A DNA stretch of 64,000 nt, taken from NCBI RefSeq assembly GCF_900105345.1, contig NZ_FNSN01000003.1:2666001-2730000 (forward strand). The letters run 5' to 3'. The notes beneath the pieces are model-generated. The model was not told the origin of the DNA. It worked only from the letters and a program-made list of their open reading frames with translations, and searched no databases. The translations under genes were made by a program, and so were the position numbers. This DNA comes from Arthrobacter woluwensis. GTDB lineage: Bacteria > Actinomycetota > Actinomycetes > Actinomycetales > Micrococcaceae. This document shows, one piece after another, positions 54,253 to 62,982 of this stretch. Numbering within the stretch: position 1 is the first letter of the stretch; the number at the start of each line of letters is the position of its first letter.

Positions 54253-55020
54253 ATGTCACTCTTCACCACTCGCACCCGCAGCGCGGGCGCCGTCGCAGCC
54301 TTGGCCGCACTGGCCCTGGGCCTGAGCGCCTGCACCATCACCGTGGACACCAAGAAGGATCCGGCCCCGGTGGAGAGCTCCTCGAGCACTCCTTCGCAGA
54401 CCCCGGAAGAGACTCCGTCCACCGAGTCATCCCCCTCGGACACCCCGTCCGAGACGCCGTCGGAGACCAGTGCCGCTCCCGCGACCGATCCCAAGGGCGG
54501 CCCCTCGGTGGAGCAGATGACCCCCGCCGGCACCACCCTCAAGATCGGCCAGACCGGCAAGATCTTCGTCCAGACCGGCAAGCCCGGCAAGGACTACTAC
54601 GACAAGCAGCTCTTCGACGTGAAGGTCACCAGCATCGAGAAGGGTTCGTTCGCGGACCTGGCCGGCCTCAAGAACTCGGACAAGTACAAGGGCTACGTGC
54701 CGTACTACATCCACAGCGAGGTCACCCTCAAGCAGACGCTGAACCCGATCAAGACCTCGGTCTCCTGGACGCACACGTCCTTCAAGGGCACCCTGGCCGG
54801 CGGCTCGCCGGCCGGCAGCCTGATCATCTTCGGCGGCTTCGACAAGTGCCCCTACTCCAAGAGCTTCCGGGCCATCGGCGACACGCAGGTGGACTGCCAG
54901 ATCGCCCTCGCCCCGACCGGAACCGCGGTGACCGGAGTCTCCTACACGGGCAACTCCAGCAACTACCTCAGCTACGACCTGAACCCGTACCGCGACAAGC
55001 CGCTCGTCTGGACCAAGTAG
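54253..55020 (+). CDS. Putative lipoprotein, function unknown
   Basis: 255 residues. A signal peptide (Arg at 7 and 9, hydrophobic AALAALALGLSAC) with lipobox LSAC makes Cys27 the lipid-anchored residue. A Ser/Thr/Pro/Glu spacer (about 35-85) reaches into the wall, then a C-terminal domain (about 90-255) with beta-rich strings TLKIGQTGKIFVQTGKPGKD and GSLIIFGGFDKCPYSKSF. The spacer explains its high ACC/TCC codon content. Resembles small actinobacterial secreted lipoproteins with no known role. ATG after AGGGA. Convergent with rbfA across a long hairpin. Confidence 0.87.
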   Translation: MSLFTTRTRSAGAVAALAALALGLSACTITVDTKKDPAPVESSSSTPSQTPEETPSTESSPSDTPSETPSETSAAPATDPKGGPSVEQMTPAGTTLKIGQTGKIFVQTGKPGKDYYDKQLFDVKVTSIEKGSFADLAGLKNSDKYKGYVPYYIHSEVTLKQTLNPIKTSVSWTHTSFKGTLAGGSPAGSLIIFGGFDKCPYSKSFRAIGDTQVDCQIALAPTGTAVTGVSYTGNSSNYLSYDLNPYRDKPLVWTK

Positions 55021-55080
55021 GGTCCGGGGCGCCCTCTCCCGAGGGCGCCCGAGACGTGACGGTCTGACAGCGACCTGACG

Positions 55081-55126
55081 GTACGACTGAGGCCCACCGG
55101 GATGTCCCGGTGGGCCTCAGTCGTAC
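55081..55126. terminator. Bidirectional terminator hairpin
   Basis: A perfect 22-base inverted repeat (55081-55102 / 55105-55126) with TG loop between the convergent lipoprotein gene and rbfA. Confidence 0.85.
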
Positions 55127-55171
55127 CCGGCGCCGTGGCAGGGTGACGCGTTCCCTCAGCAGGGCGAGAGA

Positions 55172-55606
55172 TCAGTCTTCCTGATCCTCGTCGTCCTTCT
55201 TGTACGGATCGGACTCGCCGGCGAAGACGGCCCCTTCGGCCAGCGCCGCCACTTCGGCGTCCCGTTCCTTGGCCTTGCGGATCAGTTCCTCGAGGTTCGA
55301 GGCGTTCTCCGGAATCTCGTCGGCGACGAACTCCAGGGTGGGCGTCAGGCGGATGGTCAGATTGCGTCCGACCTCCCGGCGCAGGATCCCCTTGTTCTGA
55401 GCCAGGACTTCTTCCGCCCCGGCCCGGGTCTCGGCGTCGCCGAGGACCGTGTAGTAGACGGTGGCGTGCTGGAGATCGTTCGTGACCCGTGCATCGGTCA
55501 CGGTGATGTCGAGCGCCCGCTCGTCCTTGACGGCCTTCCTGAGCGCCTCAGCCACCAGGACCTTGATGCGCTGCGCCAGTCGTCCGGCGCGTGCTGGATC
55601 TGCCAT
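55172..55606 (-). CDS. rbfA: Ribosome-binding factor A
   Basis: 144 residues. KH-like 30S maturation factor. ARAGRLAQRIKVLVAEALRK and DARVTNDLQHATVYYTVLGD, then LTPTLEFVADEIPENA, are the family motifs; a ~25-residue acidic Asp/Glu/Lys tail ends the protein. Downstream of infB on the same strand but separated by a terminator-type hairpin, so it may have its own or readthrough expression. Confidence 0.94.
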   Translation of the reverse strand: MADPARAGRLAQRIKVLVAEALRKAVKDERALDITVTDARVTNDLQHATVYYTVLGDAETRAGAEEVLAQNKGILRREVGRNLTIRLTPTLEFVADEIPENASNLEELIRKAKERDAEVAALAEGAVFAGESDPYKKDDEDQED

Positions 55607-55639
55607 GTTCTCCTCCTCAAAAGACGTGTGACGGTGAAC

Positions 55640-55679
55640 GGAAGGCCGGGCCCGCGGTCTCCCCCGGGCCCGGCCTTCC
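55640..55679 (-). terminator. infB terminator hairpin
   Basis: A perfect 15-base stem GGAAGGCCGGGCCCG/CGGGCCCGGCCTTCC with a 10-base loop, 8 bases after the infB stop. Confidence 0.7.
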
Positions 55680-55687
55680 CGACACTC

Positions 55688-58516
55688 CTAGACGCGCGGC
55701 TTCTCGCGCATCTCGAAGGTCTCGATGATGTCGCCCTCGGTGAGGTCGTTGTACGAACCGAGGCCGATACCGCACTCGAAGCCCTCGCGGACCTCGGTGG
55801 CGTCGTCCTTGAAGCGCTTGAGCGAATCGATGGACAGGTTCTGCCCGATGACCTTGCCATCGCGCAGCACACGGGCCTTCGCGTTACGGCGGATGAGGCC
55901 GGAACGGACGATCGAGCCTGCGATGTTGCCGAACTTGGAGGAACGGAACACTTCGCGGACCTCGGCCGTGCCGAGCTGGACCTCTTCGTACTCGGGCTTG
56001 AGCATGCCCTTGAGCGCGAGTTCGATGTCGTCGATCGCCGCGTAGATGACCGAGTAGAAGCGCATGTCGACGCCCTCGCGCTCGGCCAGTTCGGCCACGC
56101 GCTCGGCCGGCTTCACGTTGAAGCCGATGATGATCGCGCTGTCCACGGTCGCCAGGTTGACGTCGTTCTGCGTGATGGCACCCACACCGCGGTGGATGAC
56201 GCGCAGCTGGACGTCGTCGCCCACGTCGATCTTGAGCAGGGCGTCCTCGAGGGCTTCCACGGCACCGGACACGTCACCCTTGAGGATGAGGTTGAGGGTG
56301 TCGATCTTGCCTTCGGCGACGGCCTGGTCGAAGTCTTCCAGGCTGATGCGCTTACGGCGCTTCGCCAGGGCGGCGTTGCGGTCCGCGGCTTCACGCTTCT
56401 CGGCGATCTGGCGGGCGGTGCGCTCGTCAGCGGTCACAAAGAAGGTGTCACCGGCACGCGGGACGTTGGACAGACCCAGCACCTGGACCGGACGCGACGG
56501 ACCAGCCTCGGTGAGAGACTCGCCGTCCTCGTCGAACATGGCACGGACGCGGCCGTGAGCCGTGCCGGCCACGATCGTGTCGCCGATGTGCAGGGTGCCC
56601 GACTGAACCAGAACGGTCGCCACGGAACCACGGCCACGGTCCAGGTTCGCTTCGATCGCGATACCGCGAGCATCCTTGTCCGGGTTGGCGCGCAGATCCA
56701 GAGCGGCGTCGGCCGTCAGCAGGACGGCTTCCAGCAGCTCGTTGATGTGCAGGTTCTGACGTGCGGAGACGTCCACGAACATGGTGTCGCCGCCGTACTC
56801 TTCCGGAACCAGGCCGTACTCGGTCAGCTGGCCACGGATCTTGTCCGGGTTGGCGCCTTCCTTGTCGATCTTGTTCACGGCGACCACGATCGGCACGTTC
56901 GCCGCCTGAGCGTGGTTGAGCGCTTCAACCGTCTGCGGCATGACACCGTCATCGGCCGCGACCACGAGGATCGCGATGTCGGTGACCTTGGCGCCACGGG
57001 CACGCATGGCCGTGAAGGCCTCGTGACCCGGGGTGTCGATGAAGGTGACCTTGCGCTCGACGCCCTCGTGCTCGTGGGTGATCTGGTAGGCGCCGATGTG
57101 CTGGGTGATGCCACCGTGCTCGCCGGCCACGACGTCCGAGTTGCGGATCGCGTCCAGCAGTCGGGTCTTACCGTGATCGACGTGACCCATGACGGTGACG
57201 ACCGGCGGGCGGGCCTCCAGTTCGTCGTCGCCTTCGGCCTCAAGCTCGGCTTCGAAGTCGATGTCGAAGCTGCTCAGCAGCTCGCGCTCCTCGTCCTCCG
57301 GGGAGACGATCTGGAGCTTGTAGCCCAGCTCGGCGCCCAGGAGCTCGAAGGTCTCCTCGTCCAGCGACTGCGTGGCCGTGGCCATCTCGCCGAGGTGGAA
57401 CAGCACCGTGACGAGCGACGCGGGGTTCGCATCGATCTTCTCGGCGAAGTCCGTGATCGAGGAGCCACGGCGCAGACGGACGATCGTCTGGCCGTCGCCG
57501 CGAGGCACGCTCACGCCGCCCAGCGACGGTGCGCTCATCTGCTCCAGTTCCTGGCGCTTGGCACGCTTCGACTTGCGCTGCTTGCCACGTCCTGCGCCAC
57601 CCTTGCCGAAGGCGCCCTGAGTGCCACCGCGACCGCGGCCGCCCTTGCCGAAGCCACCGCCGGCGGGAGCGCCGCCACCGGTGCCGCCACCGGGACGGCC
57701 GGGGCCGCCACCGGGACGTGCGCCCGGACGCGCTGCCGCGCCGGGAGCGGGACGCTCGATGCGGCTGGGCATCATGCCCGGGGTGGGGCGAGGACCGCCG
57801 GGGCGCGGAGCACCCGGGCGGGGAGCGCCGGGACGCGGTGCGCCCGGACGCGGACCACCGGCACCCGCTGCGGGACGGGGACCACCGGCGCCGGCTGCCG
57901 GGCGGGGACCGCCGGCGCCTGCTGCGGGGCGGGGACCACCCGGGCGGGGCATGCCCTGGGAGCTGGCGAACGGGTTGTTACCCGGACGGGGAGCACGCTC
58001 GCCGTCGCGCCCACGGGGCATGCCCTGGGAGCTGGCGAACGGGTTGTTGCCCGGACGGGGGCCACCGGCACGGGGGCCGGACTGGCGCTGCTGGGAAGCC
58101 GGCTTGGCCGCACGGGCGGCGGCCACACGGGCTGCCTCCGCTTCGGCTGCGGCACGGGAACCCGGCTTGGGGGCTCCACCCGGCTTCATGCCACCCGGGC
58201 GAGCGGCCGGGGAGGCGGCAGGCGCGGAGGATGCGGACGGCGCGGCAGGAGCCGCGGGAGCCTGAGGTGCGGGGGCGGAAGCCGCCGCAGGTGCTTTGGG
58301 GGCGGCCGGAGCGGCTGCCTTCGCTGCGGGTGCAGCGGACGGGGCGGGAGCGGAACCCCCACCCGGGAATGCGTCACGCAGTTTCTTCGCCACCGGGGGT
58401 TCGATGGTCGACGATGCGGAACGGACGAACTCTCCGAGGCTCTGCAGCTTTGCAAGCGCATCCTTGGAGGTGATACCGAGCTCCTTGGCGAGCTCGTGTA
58501 CGCGGACCTTGGCCAC
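55688..58516 (-). CDS. infB: Translation initiation factor IF-2
   Basis: 942 residues. IF2 brings fMet-tRNA to the 30S subunit and promotes 50S joining. N-terminal IF2-N fold ([20 protein letters not shown]), a ~300-residue Gly/Pro/Arg/Ala linker with tandem repeats, then IF2N2 and the G domain: G1 [13 protein letters not shown]3 DTPGHEAF, G4 NKIDK, then domains II-IV. GTG start with AGGAGA. Part of rimP-nusA-ylxR-infB. Confidence 0.97.
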   Translation of the reverse strand: MAKVRVHELAKELGITSKDALAKLQSLGEFVRSASSTIEPPVAKKLRDAFPGGGSAPAPSAAPAAKAAAPAAPKAPAAASAPAPQAPAAPAAPSASSAPAASPAARPGGMKPGGAPKPGSRAAAEAEAARVAAARAAKPASQQRQSGPRAGGPRPGNNPFASSQGMPRGRDGERAPRPGNNPFASSQGMPRPGGPRPAAGAGGPRPAAGAGGPRPAAGAGGPRPGAPRPGAPRPGAPRPGGPRPTPGMMPSRIERPAPGAAARPGARPGGGPGRPGGGTGGGAPAGGGFGKGGRGRGGTQGAFGKGGAGRGKQRKSKRAKRQELEQMSAPSLGGVSVPRGDGQTIVRLRRGSSITDFAEKIDANPASLVTVLFHLGEMATATQSLDEETFELLGAELGYKLQIVSPEDEERELLSSFDIDFEAELEAEGDDELEARPPVVTVMGHVDHGKTRLLDAIRNSDVVAGEHGGITQHIGAYQITHEHEGVERKVTFIDTPGHEAFTAMRARGAKVTDIAILVVAADDGVMPQTVEALNHAQAANVPIVVAVNKIDKEGANPDKIRGQLTEYGLVPEEYGGDTMFVDVSARQNLHINELLEAVLLTADAALDLRANPDKDARGIAIEANLDRGRGSVATVLVQSGTLHIGDTIVAGTAHGRVRAMFDEDGESLTEAGPSRPVQVLGLSNVPRAGDTFFVTADERTARQIAEKREAADRNAALAKRRKRISLEDFDQAVAEGKIDTLNLILKGDVSGAVEALEDALLKIDVGDDVQLRVIHRGVGAITQNDVNLATVDSAIIIGFNVKPAERVAELAEREGVDMRFYSVIYAAIDDIELALKGMLKPEYEEVQLGTAEVREVFRSSKFGNIAGSIVRSGLIRRNAKARVLRDGKVIGQNLSIDSLKRFKDDATEVREGFECGIGLGSYNDLTEGDIIETFEMREKPRV
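57780..58080 (-). repeat. Tandem repeats in the IF-2 linker
   Basis: Within infB a 46-base unit (57946-57991) recurs at 58015-58060 with one mismatch, encoding [13 protein letters not shown] twice. Downstream, GGPRPAAGA is repeated three times and PGAPR three times. Such repeats change length by slippage without affecting the G domain. Confidence 0.85.
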
Positions 58517-58670
58517 ATTTCTCCTGTCTCGGTCCGCGCATCAGCCTTGGCACGAACCGTCTAATACTTCTTCCTGCCCTGAGCCATGAAAAGCGGCTCG
58601 GGGCGCTGTGCAGCGCGCAACAGATTGGTCATGGTTACGCGCTCATCGCAGGGAACTCATCGGGTTTCCA

Positions 58671-59009
58671 TCAGATTTCTGACCCGCTTTCGGATAGGAC
58701 GGTCGTCCCCTGAGGCGTCTCCGCCCCGGTGGGGACACTGTGCGGTGCCAGCTTCTCCTCCAGACCGTCGCTGACGACGGCGCTGCGGAAGGCACGCGCG
58801 AACGCGCGCTTCCGCTGGGCGAGGGCAAGGCACTCAGTGGTGGGGTGCAGCCATGCACCCCGGCCGCCCACCCGGCGTCGTGCGTCCACCACCACGAGGT
58901 TTTCACCTGCGTCGGAGGTCACGGTCGCCAGCCGGATGAGCTGATCCTGGGTTTCCCGGCGGCGGCATCCGACACAGGTCCGCAGAGGTGCACTTGTCGG
59001 TGCTGCCAC
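58671..59009 (-). CDS. YlxR family RNA-binding protein (DUF448)
   Basis: 112 residues. The YlxR signature [19 protein letters not shown] (about 10-28) and [20 protein letters not shown] are present; homologues act as nucleoid-associated or RNaseP-related regulators between nusA and infB. GTG 59009 ([12 protein letters not shown]) preceded by a weak AGG is chosen; an in-frame TTG at 59060 would add 17 residues. The last ~25 residues are an unconserved tail. Confidence 0.88.
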   Translation of the reverse strand: MAAPTSAPLRTCVGCRRRETQDQLIRLATVTSDAGENLVVVDARRRVGGRGAWLHPTTECLALAQRKRAFARAFRSAVVSDGLEEKLAPHSVPTGAETPQGTTVLSESGSEI

Positions 59010-59148
59010 GTGCGCCTGCCTCGCTTGAAGTGCCTGCTCGCCCGGAGGGCGGACACGCAAGATGCCATGCCGGGGAACCGGCGTTATCCATTCTACGCCT
59101 TCCGGCGGGCCCCGCCGTGCGCGACGGCGCGTCGGGGCCTCCGGAGGA

Positions 59149-60120
59149 CTACTCGCCGGCCGCGTCGGAGACGATGTCGATCCGCCAGCCCGTGAGCTTG
59201 GCGGCCAGACGGGCGTTCTGCCCTTCCTTGCCGATGGCGAGGGAGAGCTGGTAATCCGGCACCACCACGCGGGCGGAACGGGTCGCCGGATCCGCGATGG
59301 TGACGCTCGTGACGCTCGACGGCGAGAGGGCGTTCGCGATGAACGTCTCCGGGGTGTCGGAGAAGTCCACGATGTCGATCTTCTCGTCGTTCAGCTCGGT
59401 CATGACGGCACGCACGCGGGAGCCCATCTCGCCGATGCAGGCGCCCTTGGCGTTGATGCCGGGGCGGTTGGCGCGCACGGCCATCTTGGTCCGGTGGCCG
59501 GCTTCACGGGCCAGGGCGACGATCTCCACGGAGCCGTCCGCGATCTCCGGGACCTCGAGTTCGAAGAGCTTGCGGACCAGGCCCGGGTGGGTACGGGAGA
59601 GCGTGATGCTGGGGCCCTTCTGGCCGCGCTGCACGCTCACGACGAACGCGCGGATGCGGTTGCCGTGGAGGTACTTCTCGCCCGGCACCTGCTCGGGCGG
59701 CGGCATGAGGGCTTCCACGGTCCCCAGGTTGACCTGGACCATGTGCGCCGAGTGGCCCTGCTGGATCTGGCCGGCCACGAGTTCGCCCTCGCGGCCCTTG
59801 AATTCGCCCAGGACGTTGTCGTCCTCGACGTCGCGCAGGCGCTGGAGGATGATCTGGCGCGCAGTGCTCGCCGCGATGCGGCCGAAGCCGTCCGGGGTGT
59901 CGTCGAATTCGCCGACGACCTCGCCCTCCTCGTCGATCTCGCTCGCCCAGATGGTCACGTGACCGGTCTTGCGGTCCAGTTCCGCCCGTGCCTGATCGAT
60001 GGCGCCGGGGGTCTTGTGATAAGCCACCAGCAGTGCCTGCTCGATGGTGGGGATGAGCTTGTCCAGGGGGATTTCGCGTTCCCGCTCCAGGAGTCGCAGC
60101 GCGCTCATGTCGATATCCAT
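59149..60120 (-). CDS. nusA: Transcription termination/antitermination protein NusA
   Basis: 323 residues: N-terminal RNAP-binding domain (about 1-120), S1 domain ([20 protein letters not shown]), and two KH domains ([40 protein letters not shown]). No C-terminal acidic repeats, as is normal for actinobacteria. It starts on the base after the rimP stop (TAAATG) with GAGGAGG inside rimP. Confidence 0.96.
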   Translation of the reverse strand: MDIDMSALRLLEREREIPLDKLIPTIEQALLVAYHKTPGAIDQARAELDRKTGHVTIWASEIDEEGEVVGEFDDTPDGFGRIAASTARQIILQRLRDVEDDNVLGEFKGREGELVAGQIQQGHSAHMVQVNLGTVEALMPPPEQVPGEKYLHGNRIRAFVVSVQRGQKGPSITLSRTHPGLVRKLFELEVPEIADGSVEIVALAREAGHRTKMAVRANRPGINAKGACIGEMGSRVRAVMTELNDEKIDIVDFSDTPETFIANALSPSSVTSVTIADPATRSARVVVPDYQLSLAIGKEGQNARLAAKLTGWRIDIVSDAAGE

Positions 60121-60714
60121 TTAGGCCTCCTCAGTTTCTTCGGGGTCCAATGCTTCGTCCAGCGCCGCATGGTCCAGATGTGTGAATTCGATCTCCACCT
60201 TGGCCTGGCGGATCGTGCTGAAGGCCACCGTGACCGGTGCGCCTTCCTTGGCTTTGACGCCCTTCTTCGCTTCGAGCTGCGGGACCAGGGTCACGCTGTC
60301 CTCGTGGACTTCGCGGATCCGGCCCGTGAGCGGCTCCGCATCGCTCAGCTTCACGCGCACCAGGCGGCCGAGATTCCGGCGCCAGTGGCGCGGCTGCGTG
60401 AGCGGACGGGAGACGCCCGGCGAGGAGACTTCAAGCTCGTAGGCCTGGGGGCCGTCCAGCGGGTCCGCGTCCAGTGCCGCCGAGATGTCCGTGGAGACCT
60501 CCGCGATGCGGTCCAGGCTCACTCCGCCCTGCTGGTCCTCGGGAAGGTCCACCAGCACCTGAACGGTGCGCTGGGTCCCGGCCCGGTGGATCTCCACTTC
60601 CTCGAGGAAGAGACCCTGGGCGGTCACCACGGGCTCCAGGAGTCCGTGCAGCCGTGCTGCTTCGGAGTCCTGGCCGCCCTGGTCTGGGGTAGTCGAATGT
60701 CCGGCACCGCTCAT
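60121..60714 (-). CDS. rimP: Ribosome maturation factor RimP
   Basis: 197 residues. Acts in 30S assembly. LLEPVVTAQGLFLEEVEIHR, VDLPEDQQGGVSLDRIAEVS and YELEVSSPGVSRPLTQPRHW are the RimP motifs. The ATG 60714 follows GGGAGG; a longer in-frame ORF starts in the divergent promoter region. First gene of rimP-nusA-ylxR-infB; TATAGT (60753-60748) is a likely -10. Confidence 0.94.
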   Translation of the reverse strand: MSGAGHSTTPDQGGQDSEAARLHGLLEPVVTAQGLFLEEVEIHRAGTQRTVQVLVDLPEDQQGGVSLDRIAEVSTDISAALDADPLDGPQAYELEVSSPGVSRPLTQPRHWRRNLGRLVRVKLSDAEPLTGRIREVHEDSVTLVPQLEAKKGVKAKEGAPVTVAFSTIRQAKVEIEFTHLDHAALDEALDPEETEEA

Positions 60715-60747
60715 GGTCCGCAAGGCCTCCCTGATTGAAGTTTTCAG

Positions 60748-60753
60748 ACTATA
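60748..60753 (-). promoter_or_regulatory. rimP operon -10 (TATAGT)
   Basis: The minus-strand TATAGT lies 33 bases before the rimP ATG in a locally AT-rich stretch. No convincing -35. Confidence 0.45.
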
Positions 60754-60860
60754 GAGTATCGACTTTTTGGCTCCGGCGGCTTCCGGGCACTGCAATCCTC
60801 CGCGATCCTCGGGTGCCGGGCGGGCCCCGGCGCCGGGAATCGCGGGGTCATGGCAAGATC

Positions 60861-62003
60861 ATGGTGATGAAAAACGCGGGAAAGACGGGACGGACGGGCA
60901 CGGTCCTCCGGCGGCTGGGAGCTTCGGCAGTGGTGCTGGCCACAGTTCTGGGACTGAGCGCCGCCGTGAGCCAGGTCCTCTCCCCCGCACCGGTCGACGC
61001 CGCCGCTCAGGCCCCTCAGGCCGTCCTCGCCACCAGCACGGGCGAGCTCGCCGCACAGGCGCGGGCTCTCGCTTCCACGACGGCCCCGAAGGCGGCCCCG
61101 CTCGCAACGACGCTGGAACACCAGTTCGCGGCGCTGACCCCACCGGCGCCGTCATCGGTCCGGCCCTCGCAGCACCTCTCACCGTCCACCGGCCCCACGA
61201 CGCTCCCCCAGCTCGTGACCGCCGTCCGCACGAGCGCGTCGGACCTGCTCGACCAGGCCCGTCGCGATCCGGACGGAGGGCTGGCCCGCCTCTACACCGC
61301 CGCGGCGCAGGGGCGCCTGGATGCCCTCGGGCCACTCCTGCCGTCGGGAGCGCCCAGTGGCACGGACCTCGTCAAGCCCGGGGCCGGCGCCCCCTCGGCG
61401 TCCTGCTCGTCCGGGGCTTCCTCACCGGACGCTGACGCCACGCCGGCCCCGACGACAGCGGCCACCGCCTCGGTGAGCGGCACGGCGGACGCCGGGCCGG
61501 CGTCGTCCGCCTCGGCAGCGCCGACACCGTCACCGCGAGCGGTCGACGCCACGCAGGCGGTCCTGCGCGCGGGCCGGCACCTGGCATACCTCTACCAGGT
61601 GGCCGAAGTCCGTCTGGACCACGAGGCCCGGGCCGATGCGGACCGCTTCGAAACCGCGGTCCGCTCAAGTGGCTCCGACGCCGCCGCGTGGGTGCGGGCC
61701 GCGTGCGCCCAACCCGCCGTGCCCGAGGCCGGGTACGAACTGCCGGTCACGTTCCTCAAGGCCCCGGCCACGGGTCTGGGCGCGGTCGAGGAGGAAATGG
61801 CGAACGCGGCGCTCGATCTGGTGGCGGTCTCCGAGGGGGACCTCCGGGCCTGGGCCATGGAGCAGTACCTCGCCGCAGGCTCGCGTGCCCGGCACTGGGA
61901 TCCGACGGCGGGAGCCGGTTCGGCATTGCCGGGTGTCCCGGAGGCCGCCTCGGCGTCGCCGTACGGGCCTCCATCCGCGACGCCTTCATCCAGCTCACGC
62001 TGA
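60861..62003 (+). CDS. DUF4439 (ferritin-like) domain protein, exported
   Basis: 380 residues. An N-terminal basic segment and hydrophobic helix (ASAVVLATVLGLSAAVSQVL, about 20-40) give a signal peptide or anchor. A long Ala/Ser/Thr/Pro-rich middle follows (to about 235), then a ferritin-like DUF4439 domain (QAVLRAGRHLAYLYQVAEVR, MANAALDLVAVSEGDLRAWA). Divergent neighbour of rimP in actinobacteria (Rv2844 position). Function unknown. Start ATG 60861 or 60867. Confidence 0.8.
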   Translation: MVMKNAGKTGRTGTVLRRLGASAVVLATVLGLSAAVSQVLSPAPVDAAAQAPQAVLATSTGELAAQARALASTTAPKAAPLATTLEHQFAALTPPAPSSVRPSQHLSPSTGPTTLPQLVTAVRTSASDLLDQARRDPDGGLARLYTAAAQGRLDALGPLLPSGAPSGTDLVKPGAGAPSASCSSGASSPDADATPAPTTAATASVSGTADAGPASSASAAPTPSPRAVDATQAVLRAGRHLAYLYQVAEVRLDHEARADADRFETAVRSSGSDAAAWVRAACAQPAVPEAGYELPVTFLKAPATGLGAVEEEMANAALDLVAVSEGDLRAWAMEQYLAAGSRARHWDPTAGAGSALPGVPEAASASPYGPPSATPSSSSR

Positions 62004-62035
62004 GTCCGGAATTCCTCGGTTTTCTCTTCTGTGAG

Positions 62036-62061
62036 TGAGCCAAGGCTTACTTCAATAAGCC
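62036..62061 (+). promoter_or_regulatory. AT-rich dyad upstream of the VIT-family gene (possible iron box)
   Basis: TGAGCCAAGGCTTACTTCA (62036-62054) matches the DtxR/IdeR box TWAGGTWAGSCTWACCTWA at about 12 of 19 positions. The stretch continues with GGCTTA-CTTCAA-TAAGCC (62044-62061), a perfect 6-base dyad. It lies 70-95 bases before the ATG, in a conspicuously AT-rich island. Confidence 0.4.
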
Positions 62062-62130
62062 AAGCCTTCTCTCAATTAGTGAAGGCAAACATTGCTGGAA
62101 TTGTTTTTCCGGGAGTGCTTTCCTGAAGAC

Positions 62131-62859
62131 ATGACGACAATGGAGATCAAGGCCGGGGCCGGTAAGAAGAGCGCCCGGGGCAATCTGGCACAGCGCCTCA
62201 ACTGGCTGCGGGCCGGTGTCCTCGGGGCCAACGACGGCATCGTCTCGGTGGCCGCGATCGTGGTCGGCGTCGCGGGCGCCACCACCCAGCAGGGCCCCCT
62301 TCTAGCTGCCGGCGCGGCCGGGCTGATCGGCGGGGCCATTTCGATGGCTCTCGGCGAGTACGTGTCGGTCAGCAGTCAGAGCGACAGCCAGCGGGCCATC
62401 GTCCGCCAGAAGCGCACGGCGCTGAAGGACGACCCCAGCGGAGAACTGGTCCGGCTCAAGGAGCGCTATATCGCGCAGGGAATTTCTCCGTCCACCGCAA
62501 CACTGGTCGCCGAGGAATTGAGCGCCAAAGACGCTCTGGGCGCTCATTTGAAAAGCGAATTCAATATCGACGAGGAAGAAATCGTCAGTCCGTGGCACGC
62601 AGCCCTCGCGTCGGCACTCGCCTTCACCGCCGGAGCGATTCTGCCTTTGCTCGCCGTGCTGCTCCTGCCCCCGGAGATCCGCATCCCGCTGACTTTCGGC
62701 GTGGTGCTGACGGCTCTGGCCGCCACCGGCGCCGTGGGCGCCTGGATCGGCGGCGCGAGTGTGTCCCGGGCTGCCGTCCGTGTGGTGATCGGCGGCGCGC
62801 TGGCGCTGACCGCGACGTTCCTGGTGGGCAGTCTCCTGGGGCAGTCCGGCGTCCTCTGA
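62131..62859 (+). CDS. VIT1/CCC1 family iron/manganese transporter
   Basis: 242 residues. Vacuolar-iron-transporter-type protein moving Fe2+/Mn2+ out of the cytoplasm. LRAGVLGANDGIVSVAAIVV is TM1, then GGAISMALGEYVSVSSQSDS (TM2 end), a soluble metal-binding loop (about 85-155, LVRLKERYIAQGISPSTATLVAEE) with acidic residues, and three further helices. Eukaryotic VIT1 uses the same fold. The ATG 62131 is preferred over a TTG at 62092. The possible iron box upstream suits iron efflux or detoxification. Confidence 0.9.
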   Translation: MTTMEIKAGAGKKSARGNLAQRLNWLRAGVLGANDGIVSVAAIVVGVAGATTQQGPLLAAGAAGLIGGAISMALGEYVSVSSQSDSQRAIVRQKRTALKDDPSGELVRLKERYIAQGISPSTATLVAEELSAKDALGAHLKSEFNIDEEEIVSPWHAALASALAFTAGAILPLLAVLLLPPEIRIPLTFGVVLTALAATGAVGAWIGGASVSRAAVRVVIGGALALTATFLVGSLLGQSGVL

Positions 62860-62970
62860 TCCCCGAAGGGCGGGGACTCGGCGTACGGGACTCGGCGTGA
62901 GCGCCGCCGTGCCCCAACGCTCCGCGGTGACCGGCCGGCGGACCCAGCGGACCCCGCGGGCCCGCGAGAC

Positions 62971-62976
62971 TAAGCT
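62971..62976 (+). promoter_or_regulatory. Leaderless -10 (TAAGCT) of the APH(6)-type gene
   Basis: TAAGCT ends 6 bases before GTG 62983. Confidence 0.55.
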
Positions 62977-62982
62977 GGACCC

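Noticed and set aside
57780-58080. CRISPR-like repeats
   Set aside because: The repeats are in frame inside infB, without unique spacers.
55466-58564. 1032-codon plus-strand frame opposite rbfA/infB
   Set aside because: Mirror of infB codon bias and its repeats; no start signals.
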